Virus record (IMG/VR): IMGVR_UViG_3300022591_000519
Span: 1 to 49,646 of that record
Direction: 5' to 3' (one strand)
DNA length: 49,646 nucleotides
From: a virus
Shown here: positions 1 to 7,925 of the stretch, piece after piece
Numbering within the stretch: the stretch's first letter is position 1
Layout of the letters: each line of letters begins with the position of its first letter
Translations under genes and position numbers: made by a program
Notes under the pieces: model-generated
What the model was told of the DNA's origin: nothing
Seen by the model: only the letters and a program-made list of their open reading frames with translations
The model's database searches: none

Positions 1-1056
1 CAAATACTGAGATACAGGATACAAAACACCGAGAGCGATAACGCCACTAGCAAGTCCAACATAAGTCCACCTTGTTAAAAATAGTAAAGCAATGCCCGCT
101 ACTACCAAGGCAATAATCTCTGCGCCATCGGCCCAATCCGGACGCTGAATAGTCACACCGTTCATCATTGTGCCAATGACTGCGGCTTGTACATCTTGTG
201 GCCATACAGAGCCCTTTGATGTAGGTACTGGATTAGCAATACCTGCGGCTGTTGGTCCAACTATTACCACGGCCCCTTCTAAATCTTTTGGTAGATTAGT
301 TAGACTAAAACTACGATTCTGTTGACTCCAGTCAATCCATATACGTCCTAAGTTGTCCGTAGTGATAGGACCAAACTTTGGAATGCGCATTTTCTCAACA
401 CCACCTTCAAATAGTTTTACTTGGAAAGTAGTATCGCCTGCGGCCGCACGTAAAGCCTCCATTGCTAGGCTAGGATATAACTTACCATCAACTGATACAA
501 TTAAAGGAAGTCTACGGTTAACACCATCTACCTCAGGTAGTGTGTTTACAGTACCAACACCGTAGGCATTATTTTCTAATTGCGGTACGTTTGCTATTAA
601 GCCAGGATATTGAACAATTTGATCTAAGAACTCTGGACCTAGTACAGCACTACCTGGAACACGTGGAGTATTCTTAGTTTTCTGTGCAGGAACGTTTGGT
701 AGTATTACTGGATATTGTTTTAGAGCTTGGCCCAGGATACCATCGCCACCCGTACGGTCTGTTTCTGGCATGAGTACGTTAAGTACAACAAGCCCTGCGT
801 TCCTCTGGTATAGATCTCGTATAATTTTGGCATATTCTGCTCGGGGTAAAGGCCATTGACCATATTTGTCTAATGTGGCTTCATCGATATTTACAGTTAC
901 AATATTATTGAACGTGGGTTCTTTGGCTGTAATTAATGTGTCAAAATAACGTAGTCTTACGCTTTCAACGAATGTGGGATCTGCAACACGTATGCCCACT
1001 ACTAACGCAAGGGTTAGTAGAGCAGTCCAAGGGCTTAAAAGGATCTTTTTTAGCAT
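1..1056 (-). CDS. CHASE2-domain membrane sensor protein (C-terminus outside window)
   Basis: Reading from ATG 1056 stays open to the left edge (352 codons), so the end is missing. A hydrophobic anchor (about residues 8-24) is followed by an extracytoplasmic domain with CHASE2-like features: RYFDTL, NIDEATLDKYGQWPLPR, and a later VVIVGPTAAG. Two membrane helices begin near the visible end (about 312-350). CHASE2 is a sensor domain usually fused to an adenylate cyclase, GGDEF or kinase output; any output domain here is outside the window. It is last in the curli-like locus, 18 bp after the curlin-repeat gene. An ACTAAATA late box ends 4 nt before the ATG and there is no Shine-Dalgarno site. The CHASE2 call is fairly firm; the signal sensed is unknown. 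Confidence 0.8.
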   Translation of the reverse strand, partial: MLKKILLSPWTALLTLALVVGIRVADPTFVESVRLRYFDTLITAKEPTFNNIVTVNIDEATLDKYGQWPLPRAEYAKIIRDLYQRNAGLVVLNVLMPETDRTGGDGILGQALKQYPVILPNVPAQKTKNTPRVPGSAVLGPEFLDQIVQYPGLIANVPQLENNAYGVGTVNTLPEVDGVNRRLPLIVSVDGKLYPSLAMEALRAAAGDTTFQVKLFEGGVEKMRIPKFGPITTDNLGRIWIDWSQQNRSFSLTNLPKDLEGAVVIVGPTAAGIANPVPTSKGSVWPQDVQAAVIGTMMNGVTIQRPDWADGAEIIALVVAGIALLFLTRWTYVGLASGVIALGVLYPVSQYL

Positions 1057-1060
1057 CCAG

Positions 1061-1068
1061 TATTTAGT
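1061..1068 (-). promoter_or_regulatory. Late promoter box (ACTAAATA)
   Basis: A T4-type TAAATA core 4 nt upstream of the CHASE2 start codon. With the usual T4 start position the transcript would begin at or just before the ATG, so it would be leaderless. Confidence 0.4.
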
Positions 1069-1074
1069 TGAGTT

Positions 1075-2568
1075 TTAATAGCCTTGTCTTATCATAATAG
1101 GAGCACACCCGCCTGCTGTTGCACAAGTTGTAGTAACTCCTACGCTTTGACCGCCATTTTGTTGTATATTAACTGACGCAGGCCCGCCAGCATTGGTTAG
1201 GTTTAAGGTAGCATTGTTCGCAGTAATACCTTCTTGTAATACAGTAGCAGTATTACGGTCACCAGTTAGTGTAGCATCTAATCTATGTTGTCCAGATCCT
1301 CGTTGTGTAGCATCTACTGTGTTAAGGGCTCCGTCAACTTTAACAAACATGATTTTGTTACCATTATCAGTTTGCTTTTCAGTAACACTATTACCGTTAC
1401 CATATATTGTGGTTTCGTTATAGTGTCCACCGGCTACGCCTGCATTAGTTTGCTGTACTGTTAGGTAAGTACCCCACCCTGCTATGTCTACTGCTAGATA
1501 GTGCCCGTTGGTGCCTAGTGGATTACCTTGCGTGTCCCTTGCTTGATTTAAATTGACGGCATTATTGTTGCCTTCAAAGTTTAACTTCATTTCGTTTTGT
1601 CCAATACCCTGCACACCCTGACGTGCTGTAATTGCATTGTTGGTTCCTTGTAGCTGTAGTCTGATGAGGTTTTTATTACCCATTTGATCCATTGTAACTG
1701 TGTTGTTATCACCACCAATTTGATTGATGTAAATTTGGTTACCATCTGGAGCCGTTCTATTGACCCAGGTGTTTACATTACTCTGCTGAGTTGTAGTAAT
1801 AGTGTTGGCGGCTCCTACTGAGATATCGTTGCTAACACTTCCGCCGCCTACGGTCATATATGAAGGCCACGGTTGTGTTGAACTAGAAGTATTAGTTGTA
1901 ATAACATGCGAGCCATCAGACATCAGGGTATCAGTCCGTGTGGTCGTAGTAGTGACTATACCTGCTTGAGTGTTTTGCGAGCTAGATCCGGTTACAGTTG
2001 TTGTTGAACTTACTGCGATTGGCGCGGCAGGAGCGGCCGGCTGTACAGTTTGCCCAGCGGCCAGCGGAGTAGTGCTACCACCAGTTGCATAGTTGTCTAC
2101 TTGTGCTACAGATGGATTTAATGTGCCAGTCCATGTTACTCCTGCTGAATTTGTAAATCCTGAAGTCATACTAAACAACTGTCCAGTATTGTTATCATTG
2201 CCTACAAAGAAGAAATAGTCAGGACCCATATTAATAATATGGCCAGTGCCCATTACTGCTTTTTGTGTTCCGTTGGCCGTATACTGGATAGCATTATAGG
2301 GATTGGCGGTGTTGCCAGTCTTAACAAACGCAATATAATCACCTGCGGCCCATTGTATTTGTCCGCTGGTCCAGGGAATCTTATAAGCAGTACCTGGGTT
2401 CTTGCTATAGATTTGACAGGTGGCAGTATACATACAAGCTGACACATTCCACTGACTATCGGCAATTTGATAACGACCAAATTTTAAATCAGTTATGCCA
2501 GATGCTTGGCTGTACGCACTAACACATATGGTCAACATAAAAAAGAACTGTAGTAAACGTTTTATCAT
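1075..2568 (-). CDS. Curlin-repeat secreted protein (large, CsgA/B-like)
   Basis: 497 aa with a signal peptide (hydrophobic core about 4-16, SAYSQA cleavage region). Residues 20-170 form a domain I do not recognise, followed by a Thr/Ser/Ala/Pro-rich linker (about 170-245). The C-terminal half has curlin-type repeats with Q..G..N spacing, for example QIGGDNNTVTMDQMGNKN and LQGTNNAITARQGVQG. Such repeats stack into the cross-beta fibre of curli; E. coli CsgA and CsgB are only about 150 aa. The start overlaps the FecR-gene stop (ATGA). It is probably exported through the CsgG pore encoded upstream and may be a nucleator, minor subunit or surface adhesin. The repeat call is good; the exact role is inferred. 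Confidence 0.8.
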   Translation of the reverse strand: MIKRLLQFFFMLTICVSAYSQASGITDLKFGRYQIADSQWNVSACMYTATCQIYSKNPGTAYKIPWTSGQIQWAAGDYIAFVKTGNTANPYNAIQYTANGTQKAVMGTGHIINMGPDYFFFVGNDNNTGQLFSMTSGFTNSAGVTWTGTLNPSVAQVDNYATGGSTTPLAAGQTVQPAAPAAPIAVSSTTTVTGSSSQNTQAGIVTTTTTRTDTLMSDGSHVITTNTSSSTQPWPSYMTVGGGSVSNDISVGAANTITTTQQSNVNTWVNRTAPDGNQIYINQIGGDNNTVTMDQMGNKNLIRLQLQGTNNAITARQGVQGIGQNEMKLNFEGNNNAVNLNQARDTQGNPLGTNGHYLAVDIAGWGTYLTVQQTNAGVAGGHYNETTIYGNGNSVTEKQTDNGNKIMFVKVDGALNTVDATQRGSGQHRLDATLTGDRNTATVLQEGITANNATLNLTNAGGPASVNIQQNGGQSVGVTTTCATAGGCAPIMIRQGY

Positions 2569-3665
2569 TTTTGTGTTAGACTAATAATAGTGTTGCCACC
2601 TTGGTTAATACGGTTCTTAAACTCAATGTTATTTTGAGTTTGATAGATAGTACTATTTTGTGTTTGTGGTGTAGTTACACATTGTCGGTCAGCACCGTTG
2701 TCACGACATAGGGTAACAGTTGGATCTTCTTTGACTACTGTGATACCGCTGGCCTTTTTATAATCAGGTAACATGCTATCTACTTCTGCAAGCAATTTTT
2801 CATTTAACAAATTGCCAACCATATCAAACATATTTCCTAAGAAGTTGTTATCTAAAAAGTTTTGACTCAAACGATCTTGATAAAACTGTCTGTTGGCATC
2901 ATCTAATGCGTTAGTTAATCCTTCAGCTTTTAAGAAGTCAACATCTAAAGGGCCTTTCATTTCGCGGCGCTGTTCTTTTCCGTCTTTCTTAATTTCTTCT
3001 GGAGTTGATATTAATATGTTTTCAATTGCTTGTTCACTAAGGTTTAATGTAACTGGCTTAGTTGGCGCAGAGTTTCTGCTGTTTACTTTAGTTGCTTGGA
3101 ATGGTTGATTAAGAATTACAAATCCAGCATCAGTTTCAACACTAATCTCACCTGTTTTACAATTTGATTCAATGTCTTTTACGTTACGAGTCTTACGATC
3201 GTTAGGACAACTTGGTAGAAGAATAATAGTTGACTGACCTAACTCGTCAACTGACGCTGTAAAGTCAGTACCGCGAACTGATATAGTTGCAGTAGGTGTA
3301 TTGAGTGCTACGTTCTGAGGGGAGTTTTTAGCAATCTGTCCGCTGGCATAGCGTACAGTACCTAAGGCCATCTTAGCACTTAGTTTTCCTGATTTGCTTT
3401 TTGGATCGTAAACAAATTCGTCAATGACTAATTTTGAATTTTCGTTTACCTGTACCTTTGTATCGTCTTGGAAAGTAATACCGACCTTGCCTGCTTGAGT
3501 TTTAATAGAGTCATTCATTTCAACTCCAGTACCCTTAGATCCAGTCAGCGTTGTTTTATCCCGCTGAATACTTGCAGGAGTATTAACTTGTTCTGTTACT
3601 GTTCCTACTACAGCCCAACTTGGAGAAGTGCATAGTAGAAGCAGTATTGCTATCCACGGTTTCAT
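2565..3665 (-). CDS. Secreted FecR-domain protein
   Basis: 366 aa with a Sec signal peptide (WIAILLLLCTSPSWA). Residues about 25-150 match a FecR-type domain: VGTVTEQVNTPASI, a GTGVEMNDSIKTQAGKVGITFQD segment split by a turn, and TPTATISVRGTDFTASV. FecR domains occur in periplasmic signalling proteins and in surface-assembly loci. A Cys pair (PSCPNDRKT, SNCKTGE) and a second pair near the end (LCRDNGADRQC) may form disulfides. The C-terminus is Asn/Gln-rich (TQNSTIYQTQNNIEFKNR) and resembles a single degenerate curlin-like strand. No transmembrane anchor is seen after the signal peptide, so it is likely periplasmic or surface-exposed. It is translationally coupled to genes on both sides. Confidence 0.75.
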   Translation of the reverse strand: MKPWIAILLLLCTSPSWAVVGTVTEQVNTPASIQRDKTTLTGSKGTGVEMNDSIKTQAGKVGITFQDDTKVQVNENSKLVIDEFVYDPKSKSGKLSAKMALGTVRYASGQIAKNSPQNVALNTPTATISVRGTDFTASVDELGQSTIILLPSCPNDRKTRNVKDIESNCKTGEISVETDAGFVILNQPFQATKVNSRNSAPTKPVTLNLSEQAIENILISTPEEIKKDGKEQRREMKGPLDVDFLKAEGLTNALDDANRQFYQDRLSQNFLDNNFLGNMFDMVGNLLNEKLLAEVDSMLPDYKKASGITVVKEDPTVTLCRDNGADRQCVTTPQTQNSTIYQTQNNIEFKNRINQGGNTIISLTQK

Positions 3666-3838
3666 TCATGCCCTTTTTTAAACCAATAATATTTTTGTAG
3701 CTCGCGCATTACGAGATCGCCAGTCGTATTACATTGACGAGCCGCAAACTCTACAAAGTTGTACCAATCACGGGCGTAGTCTTCTTGACCTTGCATCCAT
3801 GCTTGGTACATGTGTTGTAGAGAGCGTGGGTCTATCAT
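3662..3838 (-). CDS. Small conserved-looking phage protein (58 aa)
   Basis: An ORF from ATG 3838 to TGA 3662, starting MIDPRSLQHMYQAWMQGQ and ending YYWFKKGHE; rich in Trp, Tyr and Gln. It fills the gap between the curlin-repeat and FecR genes exactly: it starts 1 nt after the upstream stop and its stop overlaps the next ATG. That fit supports a real gene. There is no signal peptide, so it is probably cytoplasmic, unlike its neighbours. Function unknown. Confidence 0.65.
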   Translation of the reverse strand: MIDPRSLQHMYQAWMQGQEDYARDWYNFVEFAARQCNTTGDLVMRELQKYYWFKKGHE

Positions 3839-3839
3839 A

Positions 3840-4688
3840 TTAACGATGTGCGTTTTGTGTTATATTGTATGTGTTGGTGCTAGATGCGTTTCCTGCTGAA
3901 CCAACTTTTAAATTAAACACGTTAGCATCCGTTGAGCCAGATTGTGCTAAAGTTACTGAGTTGCCTGTACCGTTGATATCCATCCATGCTTGGTGTCCAG
4001 TTGAACCACCAGCACCAGACTGTGCAATATCAATAGTGTTAGTTGCACCTAGTACATTAATATACACAGTACCTTTATCGCCAGTTAGGTTAGTAGTAAC
4101 AGAGTTACCAGTACCACCTGCTGTTGTAATATCTTGTCTAGTCCCAGTAGCATTAACTGTGGAAATTAAAGTTGCACCACCACCACTTTGTGTAGCTGTT
4201 AACTGGTTGTCACTTCCTATCATGCTAACGTTGGATGTGTTTCCACCGTTCAACTGTGTGACGTTTACAATAGTATCAATAGCTTTTGCACTACTTGTTC
4301 CTAATTGGAATGTTGCAATGTTATTGCTACCGCTGATGTTACCTTGGTTAACAGTACTGTATGTAAAGTCAACGCTCTTGTTTGTGCCCATAGAAGCATC
4401 AATACCCAAGTTCATCTTGTTGTTAGAGCCTACTTGGTTAATGTTAACATTAACACCATTACCTCTAATAATAGCAGGAGACGTAGGGTCATTGCTCTGA
4501 GCCGCAGATAAACCTCGAACTTGGTTACCAGCACCGTCCTGATTTATTGTGACATTTGCAAAATCACCTGACTGATCAATATAAATGCTGTTGTCAGCCG
4601 CATAGCCCAATGTTGTCATCGCAGACAACACAAGTATTGCAGTTAATTTTCTCGACAAACTGCCAGCGCCTTTCATTCTTGTAATCAT
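3840..4688 (-). CDS. Curlin-repeat secreted protein (CsgA/B-like subunit)
   Basis: 282 aa. The N-terminus has a basic start and a signal peptide ending in TLGYAADN. Nearly all of the mature protein is curlin-type repeats, clearest at SIYIDQSGDFANVTINQDG and again at VNVNINQVGSNNKMN, VTQLNGGNTSNVSMIGSDNQ, MDINGTGNSVTLAQSGS and the final NTYNITQN. The regular Q..G..N strand-turn pattern fits an amyloid fibre subunit. Start is MITR at 4688 or an internal Met at 4676; neither has a clear ribosome site. A 6-bp hairpin (4700-4720) lies just upstream. It follows csgG by 89 bp and is the best candidate for the main exported fibre subunit. Confidence 0.82.
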   Translation of the reverse strand: MITRMKGAGSLSRKLTAILVLSAMTTLGYAADNSIYIDQSGDFANVTINQDGAGNQVRGLSAAQSNDPTSPAIIRGNGVNVNINQVGSNNKMNLGIDASMGTNKSVDFTYSTVNQGNISGSNNIATFQLGTSSAKAIDTIVNVTQLNGGNTSNVSMIGSDNQLTATQSGGGATLISTVNATGTRQDITTAGGTGNSVTTNLTGDKGTVYINVLGATNTIDIAQSGAGGSTGHQAWMDINGTGNSVTLAQSGSTDANVFNLKVGSAGNASSTNTYNITQNAHR

Positions 4689-4777
4689 TTTATTTTATTG
4701 TTGAGTTTACTATTCTCAACACTCCTCGGCCATAAGCCTTTATAGTTTTTGTAGTTTCACCTTTGTTTCAATTACGA

Positions 4778-5965
4778 TTATTGTTTGTTAACAAGTACAT
4801 CCTTCTTAACAAAACCTCTACGCTTTTCAGCGTCTCTCACTTCAATCCAATCGTCGAGACTGCCTACGATTGTTACAAGTGTGCCCTTTTTAAACTGCCA
4901 AGTTTTTTGACTCTGTTCATTTGGCTCTTTATAGATAAAGGTCGCCTCTGACAAAGTTATTTCGCTTGGTAGCTTTATAAGGGGTGCTACCTCTTTCCTT
5001 ACTTCTGCGGCGGCAGGGGGTAAGGTTTCTGTTTTCGTTTCGGATTGGGTTTGTGGTTGTACCACGACATCTTTCTTCTCCTCTACTTTAACTTCTGAAC
5101 TAATTATAGGAGCAGTTGGTGCTACAAGAGGTACAGGTCCTTTTGGTATAATAACTTCCGCTACTGGATCCTGTCTGTAATCCCATACTCCTTTACGTTG
5201 CCCTTCTTTAATTAATTCTACTACAGCCATTTCTGTTGCGGCTTTAACTGCGTAAGTACCTGGCTCATTAATTGTTAAGCCTACCTCCGCTTCAAAACTC
5301 TGTGTGCCTTGATCAAAGAACTTTAATGCTGTTGCTGAATCTGCTGTGCTTAAGATAGTCTTTTGTACTGTAACACTTGCTATTACCTTTCCTGTGTTTA
5401 CGCTAACTGCTCTCAATGCGATAGTTACTGTGTCTGTAGACCATTGTGTTTGTTTGCCAATACCAAAAATACGCATACCAGCACCGCCACTGGTAGTACT
5501 TGTGTCATAGCCAACAATACCACCTTCAATAATAATGCCCGCAAACATCATAGGCATTAAAGGTTTAGCATTTGCGCCTTCGTATGCTTCACGCATCTGA
5601 CGAATGATTAAGCGTTCTTTAGTCAAGTTGTCAATACCTACACGTTCAACAACTTCAAACCATTGTCCTTGTCCTACATCACTTAGAGCTTTGATTAGGA
5701 ATGTTTCTGCGCCCTGTGTAACTGCTGTTGATAAACTAGCCACGTTAGCTTGTGGACGGCGCTGACCTGTTTTGTCGGCAAAACTATATACTGCTACGCT
5801 AACTGGTTTGCCAGCCGCAGGAGCAGGAAGCGTGTCAAATTCTTTCTTGACATTCTTCATCTGCGTAGTTACTGATGGATCAGTTTCGCTAAGTCCGGTA
5901 CTTTGAATGATTGCGCATCCATTTAGTAGGGCTGTTACTGATAGAGCTATTAATACTTTTTTCAT
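4778..5965 (-). CDS. csgG: CsgG-family outer-membrane curli secretion channel with C-terminal SH3-like domain
   Basis: 395 aa lipoprotein (lipobox LNGC, Cys17). Residues about 50-270 align along CsgG: VSVAVYSFADKTGQ, LSTAVTQGAETFLIKAL, FEVVERVGIDNLTKERLIIRQ, a GYDTSTTSGGAGMRIFGIG loop, KTILS and NEPGTYAVKAATEMAV. CsgG forms the nonameric outer-membrane pore for curli subunits. At the E. coli eyelet (Tyr51, Asn55, Phe56) this protein appears to have Gln72, Ser77 and Leu78. Unlike E. coli CsgG it continues through a Pro/Glu/Val linker (about 275-335) into an SH3-like domain (TFIYKEPNEQSQ to RGFVKKDVLV) that could bind cell wall. It starts 4 bp after the csgF stop. Family assignment is strong. 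Confidence 0.93.
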   Translation of the reverse strand: MKKVLIALSVTALLNGCAIIQSTGLSETDPSVTTQMKNVKKEFDTLPAPAAGKPVSVAVYSFADKTGQRRPQANVASLSTAVTQGAETFLIKALSDVGQGQWFEVVERVGIDNLTKERLIIRQMREAYEGANAKPLMPMMFAGIIIEGGIVGYDTSTTSGGAGMRIFGIGKQTQWSTDTVTIALRAVSVNTGKVIASVTVQKTILSTADSATALKFFDQGTQSFEAEVGLTINEPGTYAVKAATEMAVVELIKEGQRKGVWDYRQDPVAEVIIPKGPVPLVAPTAPIISSEVKVEEKKDVVVQPQTQSETKTETLPPAAAEVRKEVAPLIKLPSEITLSEATFIYKEPNEQSQKTWQFKKGTLVTIVGSLDDWIEVRDAEKRRGFVKKDVLVNKQ

Positions 5966-5969
5966 TTAA

Positions 5970-6434
5970 TTAATTTCCAAATTGGAATTGCCCTAACGGA
6001 ACAACTACGGTAGTTTGATTGCCAACAGTATCTGTAACCTGCAGAGTAACATCTGTGCTACTCTTAGTCCAAAAGATAGTGTTGCCTTCAAAGTTTAATG
6101 TGCCTGAGCATCCAACGCTGTTAGTTCCTGAACAGTTATTATTGGCAAACATTGCCGATGCTAAGTTTTGGCTAATCTGTGCGTAGATACGTGATTCCAA
6201 GTTGTTCATAAACTTGGCAATATTTGTATTTGCTTTGTCAGCGGCCGCTTTATCTAATGCGGCCTGGATAGCATCGCGTACAGCTTTTTGGCGTGTAAAT
6301 TCTTGGTTCTCGATAGTTAGTACGTGAGAACTGTAACCAATGCCGTTAAAGGCAGGGCTTTTAAATGTGTAATCTCCCAATGGGGCCGCAGAGGCACCTG
6401 TAGATAACAATAATACTAGCAATAGCTTGCGCAC
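5970..6434 (-). CDS. csgF: CsgF-family curli assembly factor
   Basis: 154 aa from a GTG start with a strong GGAGGAG ribosome site. Signal peptide LLLVLLLSTGASA, then the CsgF N-terminal pattern YTFKSPAFNG (the segment that plugs into the CsgG pore in E. coli), a helix with NNLESRIYAQISQNL, and the C-terminal strands GTLNFEGNTIFWTK, VTLQVTDTVGNQTTVVVP. CsgF couples CsgG secretion to fibre nucleation at the surface. A short Cys-containing insert (NNCSGTNSVGCSG) could form a disulfide. First gene of the curli-like operon. Its ribosome site lies in an inverted repeat that spans a late promoter. No csgE or csgC is visible in the window. Confidence 0.88.
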   Translation of the reverse strand: MRKLLLVLLLSTGASAAPLGDYTFKSPAFNGIGYSSHVLTIENQEFTRQKAVRDAIQAALDKAAADKANTNIAKFMNNLESRIYAQISQNLASAMFANNNCSGTNSVGCSGTLNFEGNTIFWTKSSTDVTLQVTDTVGNQTTVVVPLGQFQFGN

Positions 6435-6440
6435 GAGTCG

Positions 6441-6479
6441 CTCCTCCGAGTAGTGTTATTAGTATTTACTGGGGAGGAG
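6441..6479 (-). promoter_or_regulatory. Inverted repeat sequestering the csgF ribosome binding site
   Basis: On the minus strand CTCCTCC (6479-6473) is complementary over 7 bp to the csgF Shine-Dalgarno GGAGGAG (6447-6441). The 25-nt loop holds the late box AGTAAATA (6470-6463). Read-through RNA would hide the ribosome site; RNA started at the late box would lack the left arm. T4 uses this logic for some late genes. Confidence 0.6.
6463..6470 (-). promoter_or_regulatory. Late promoter box of csgF (AGTAAATA)
   Basis: TAAATA core 28 nt upstream of the csgF GTG, with a strong ribosome site between. Differs from T4 TATAAATA at the first two bases, like many boxes in this window. Confidence 0.45.
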
Positions 6480-6515
6480 TCGTGATTAAACTAGGTGTTT
6501 ATTTCTTAATCTAGA

Positions 6516-7910
6516 TTAAACTTGCGGTGTTGGAGGTTGAGTAAACCCTTGAGGTTTTCTAAATGCCGGCGGATTTGAAGGTAATTTTTTAGCCGGTGCA
6601 GGCTGTTGGACTACTTCTGGTTTTGGAGCTCTTAGATTTAAATCTGGGAACTTTTGTTTTACTAACGCAGGAATCTTTTTATGGTTAGTATTTTGAGATG
6701 CTAGTTGCTCAATGTACTTTGCAACGTCGGCTTGCAATGCAGGCTCACGCAGGTCTAAGTTTCTAGGCCAGCGTTGTTGAGCCATCTTGATCATGTACTC
6801 AGCTGTTTGACCGTAGAACGCTTTCATAGCCGCAGGAGTTTGCTTTTTAGGAGGCTCAATACCTGCAATAGGCTCTCTTCGTAAGTTCACGCTTGGGGAA
6901 ATTAGTTTGCCACCCCAACCTGCATTAGGATGAGATAACGAGAATGTTACGGTATCGACATCATTGTACATTTCTGCAGGATCGTCGAAGTAGCGTAATT
7001 CTTGGTTATCAAAGTTGATAAGCATAATGCCATCAAATTTAGTTGATTTATCTTTCTTTTGCTTGTACGCACTATAAGCCGCAGTCAGGTAACCTTGTCT
7101 AACTGGAGCAATTGAATCATGTTTAACATTAATAGATTTTATAGCCTGCTTCAACGGAGTTGTATTCGCCCAAGGTTGGCCTTTAAAGATGTAATCTGCT
7201 AGTTCGTCAGCCATTGCAGATAAACCTTTATTGTCTATAGTACCTTGTTGTTGTGCGGCTACCACTGCTTTTACTAGTTTGTCTGCACCAACAGCTTGCG
7301 AAGTGTCTAAATTTGGCAAGAACTTCTGTAGAATAATATGTACCTTTTGGTGTTGGAACATACTAGTATCGCCAATTGTACCCGATCCTGCTTTAACTTC
7401 AACGATCTGATTTCCAATCTTTAGGTCACCTGATCCAAACACAGATACCTGCGGACTCATAATAGCTAGGGCAAACTCCCCAGGACCTTTTTTAGCCTTG
7501 CCGCCCAAGTCTTTCATTTCGTTAAACATTTCGAATAAAAACTTGAGAGGAACTTTTTTGCTAGGCTTTAATAAATCTGCAAAGTGATGACGGTTGCCGT
7601 CGATCATTTTTTGAATATCTACATAACCGGTTTTTAAACCGTTTACAAAGTTCATCTTTTCTTCAAAGGTACCCGGCGCACCGATAATCGCGTTTGCAAT
7701 TTCATCCTGGAAGGACCTAATTTCAGGATCTGATAAATTATGTAATTCACCGTGTAGTCGCTGATTTAGATCCCCACTATTAAGTGTAGTATAGATTCGG
7801 TTTAATAAGACTTCGTCATCTGTTTGATCGATGCCTGCTTTTACCTTAGTCTTTAGGTTGTCTAAACTTCTTGCAGAAGTTTTTTCAAAGATGATATCAA
7901 TTGCTCGCAT
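6516..7910 (-). CDS. Putative internal virion protein with nuclease-like motif
   Basis: 464 aa. The N-terminus MRAIDIIFEK matches a short tag shared with other virion-like proteins here (M-R/K-x-x-x-L/I-x-E). Around residue 170 the stretch GDLKIGNQIVEVKAG has the D-x(n)-E-x-K spacing of PD-(D/E)XK nucleases, inside a segment that looks beta-rich; this is suggestive only. The last 50 residues are Pro/Lys-rich and probably disordered. A late box (GCTAAATA) ends 7 nt before the ATG and there is no Shine-Dalgarno site. Probably a phage structural or injected protein; I do not recognise a named family. Confidence 0.6.
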   Translation of the reverse strand: MRAIDIIFEKTSARSLDNLKTKVKAGIDQTDDEVLLNRIYTTLNSGDLNQRLHGELHNLSDPEIRSFQDEIANAIIGAPGTFEEKMNFVNGLKTGYVDIQKMIDGNRHHFADLLKPSKKVPLKFLFEMFNEMKDLGGKAKKGPGEFALAIMSPQVSVFGSGDLKIGNQIVEVKAGSGTIGDTSMFQHQKVHIILQKFLPNLDTSQAVGADKLVKAVVAAQQQGTIDNKGLSAMADELADYIFKGQPWANTTPLKQAIKSINVKHDSIAPVRQGYLTAAYSAYKQKKDKSTKFDGIMLINFDNQELRYFDDPAEMYNDVDTVTFSLSHPNAGWGGKLISPSVNLRREPIAGIEPPKKQTPAAMKAFYGQTAEYMIKMAQQRWPRNLDLREPALQADVAKYIEQLASQNTNHKKIPALVKQKFPDLNLRAPKPEVVQQPAPAKKLPSNPPAFRKPQGFTQPPTPQV

Positions 7911-7917
7911 AGTCTAA

Positions 7918-7925
7918 TATTTAGC
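7918..7925 (-). promoter_or_regulatory. Late promoter box (GCTAAATA), leaderless type
   Basis: TAAATA core overlapping the end of the bilin reductase gene, 7 nt upstream of ATG 7910. No ribosome site is present between box and start. Confidence 0.4.

Noticed and set aside
3865-4500. 211-aa frame opposite the curlin-repeat gene
   Set aside because: Antisense shadow: repetitive because the coding strand is repetitive; no ribosome site or family.
6506-6519. Palindrome TTAATCTAGATTAA as an operator or terminator
   Set aside because: Overlaps a stop codon, has no T-run and does not recur; probably chance.
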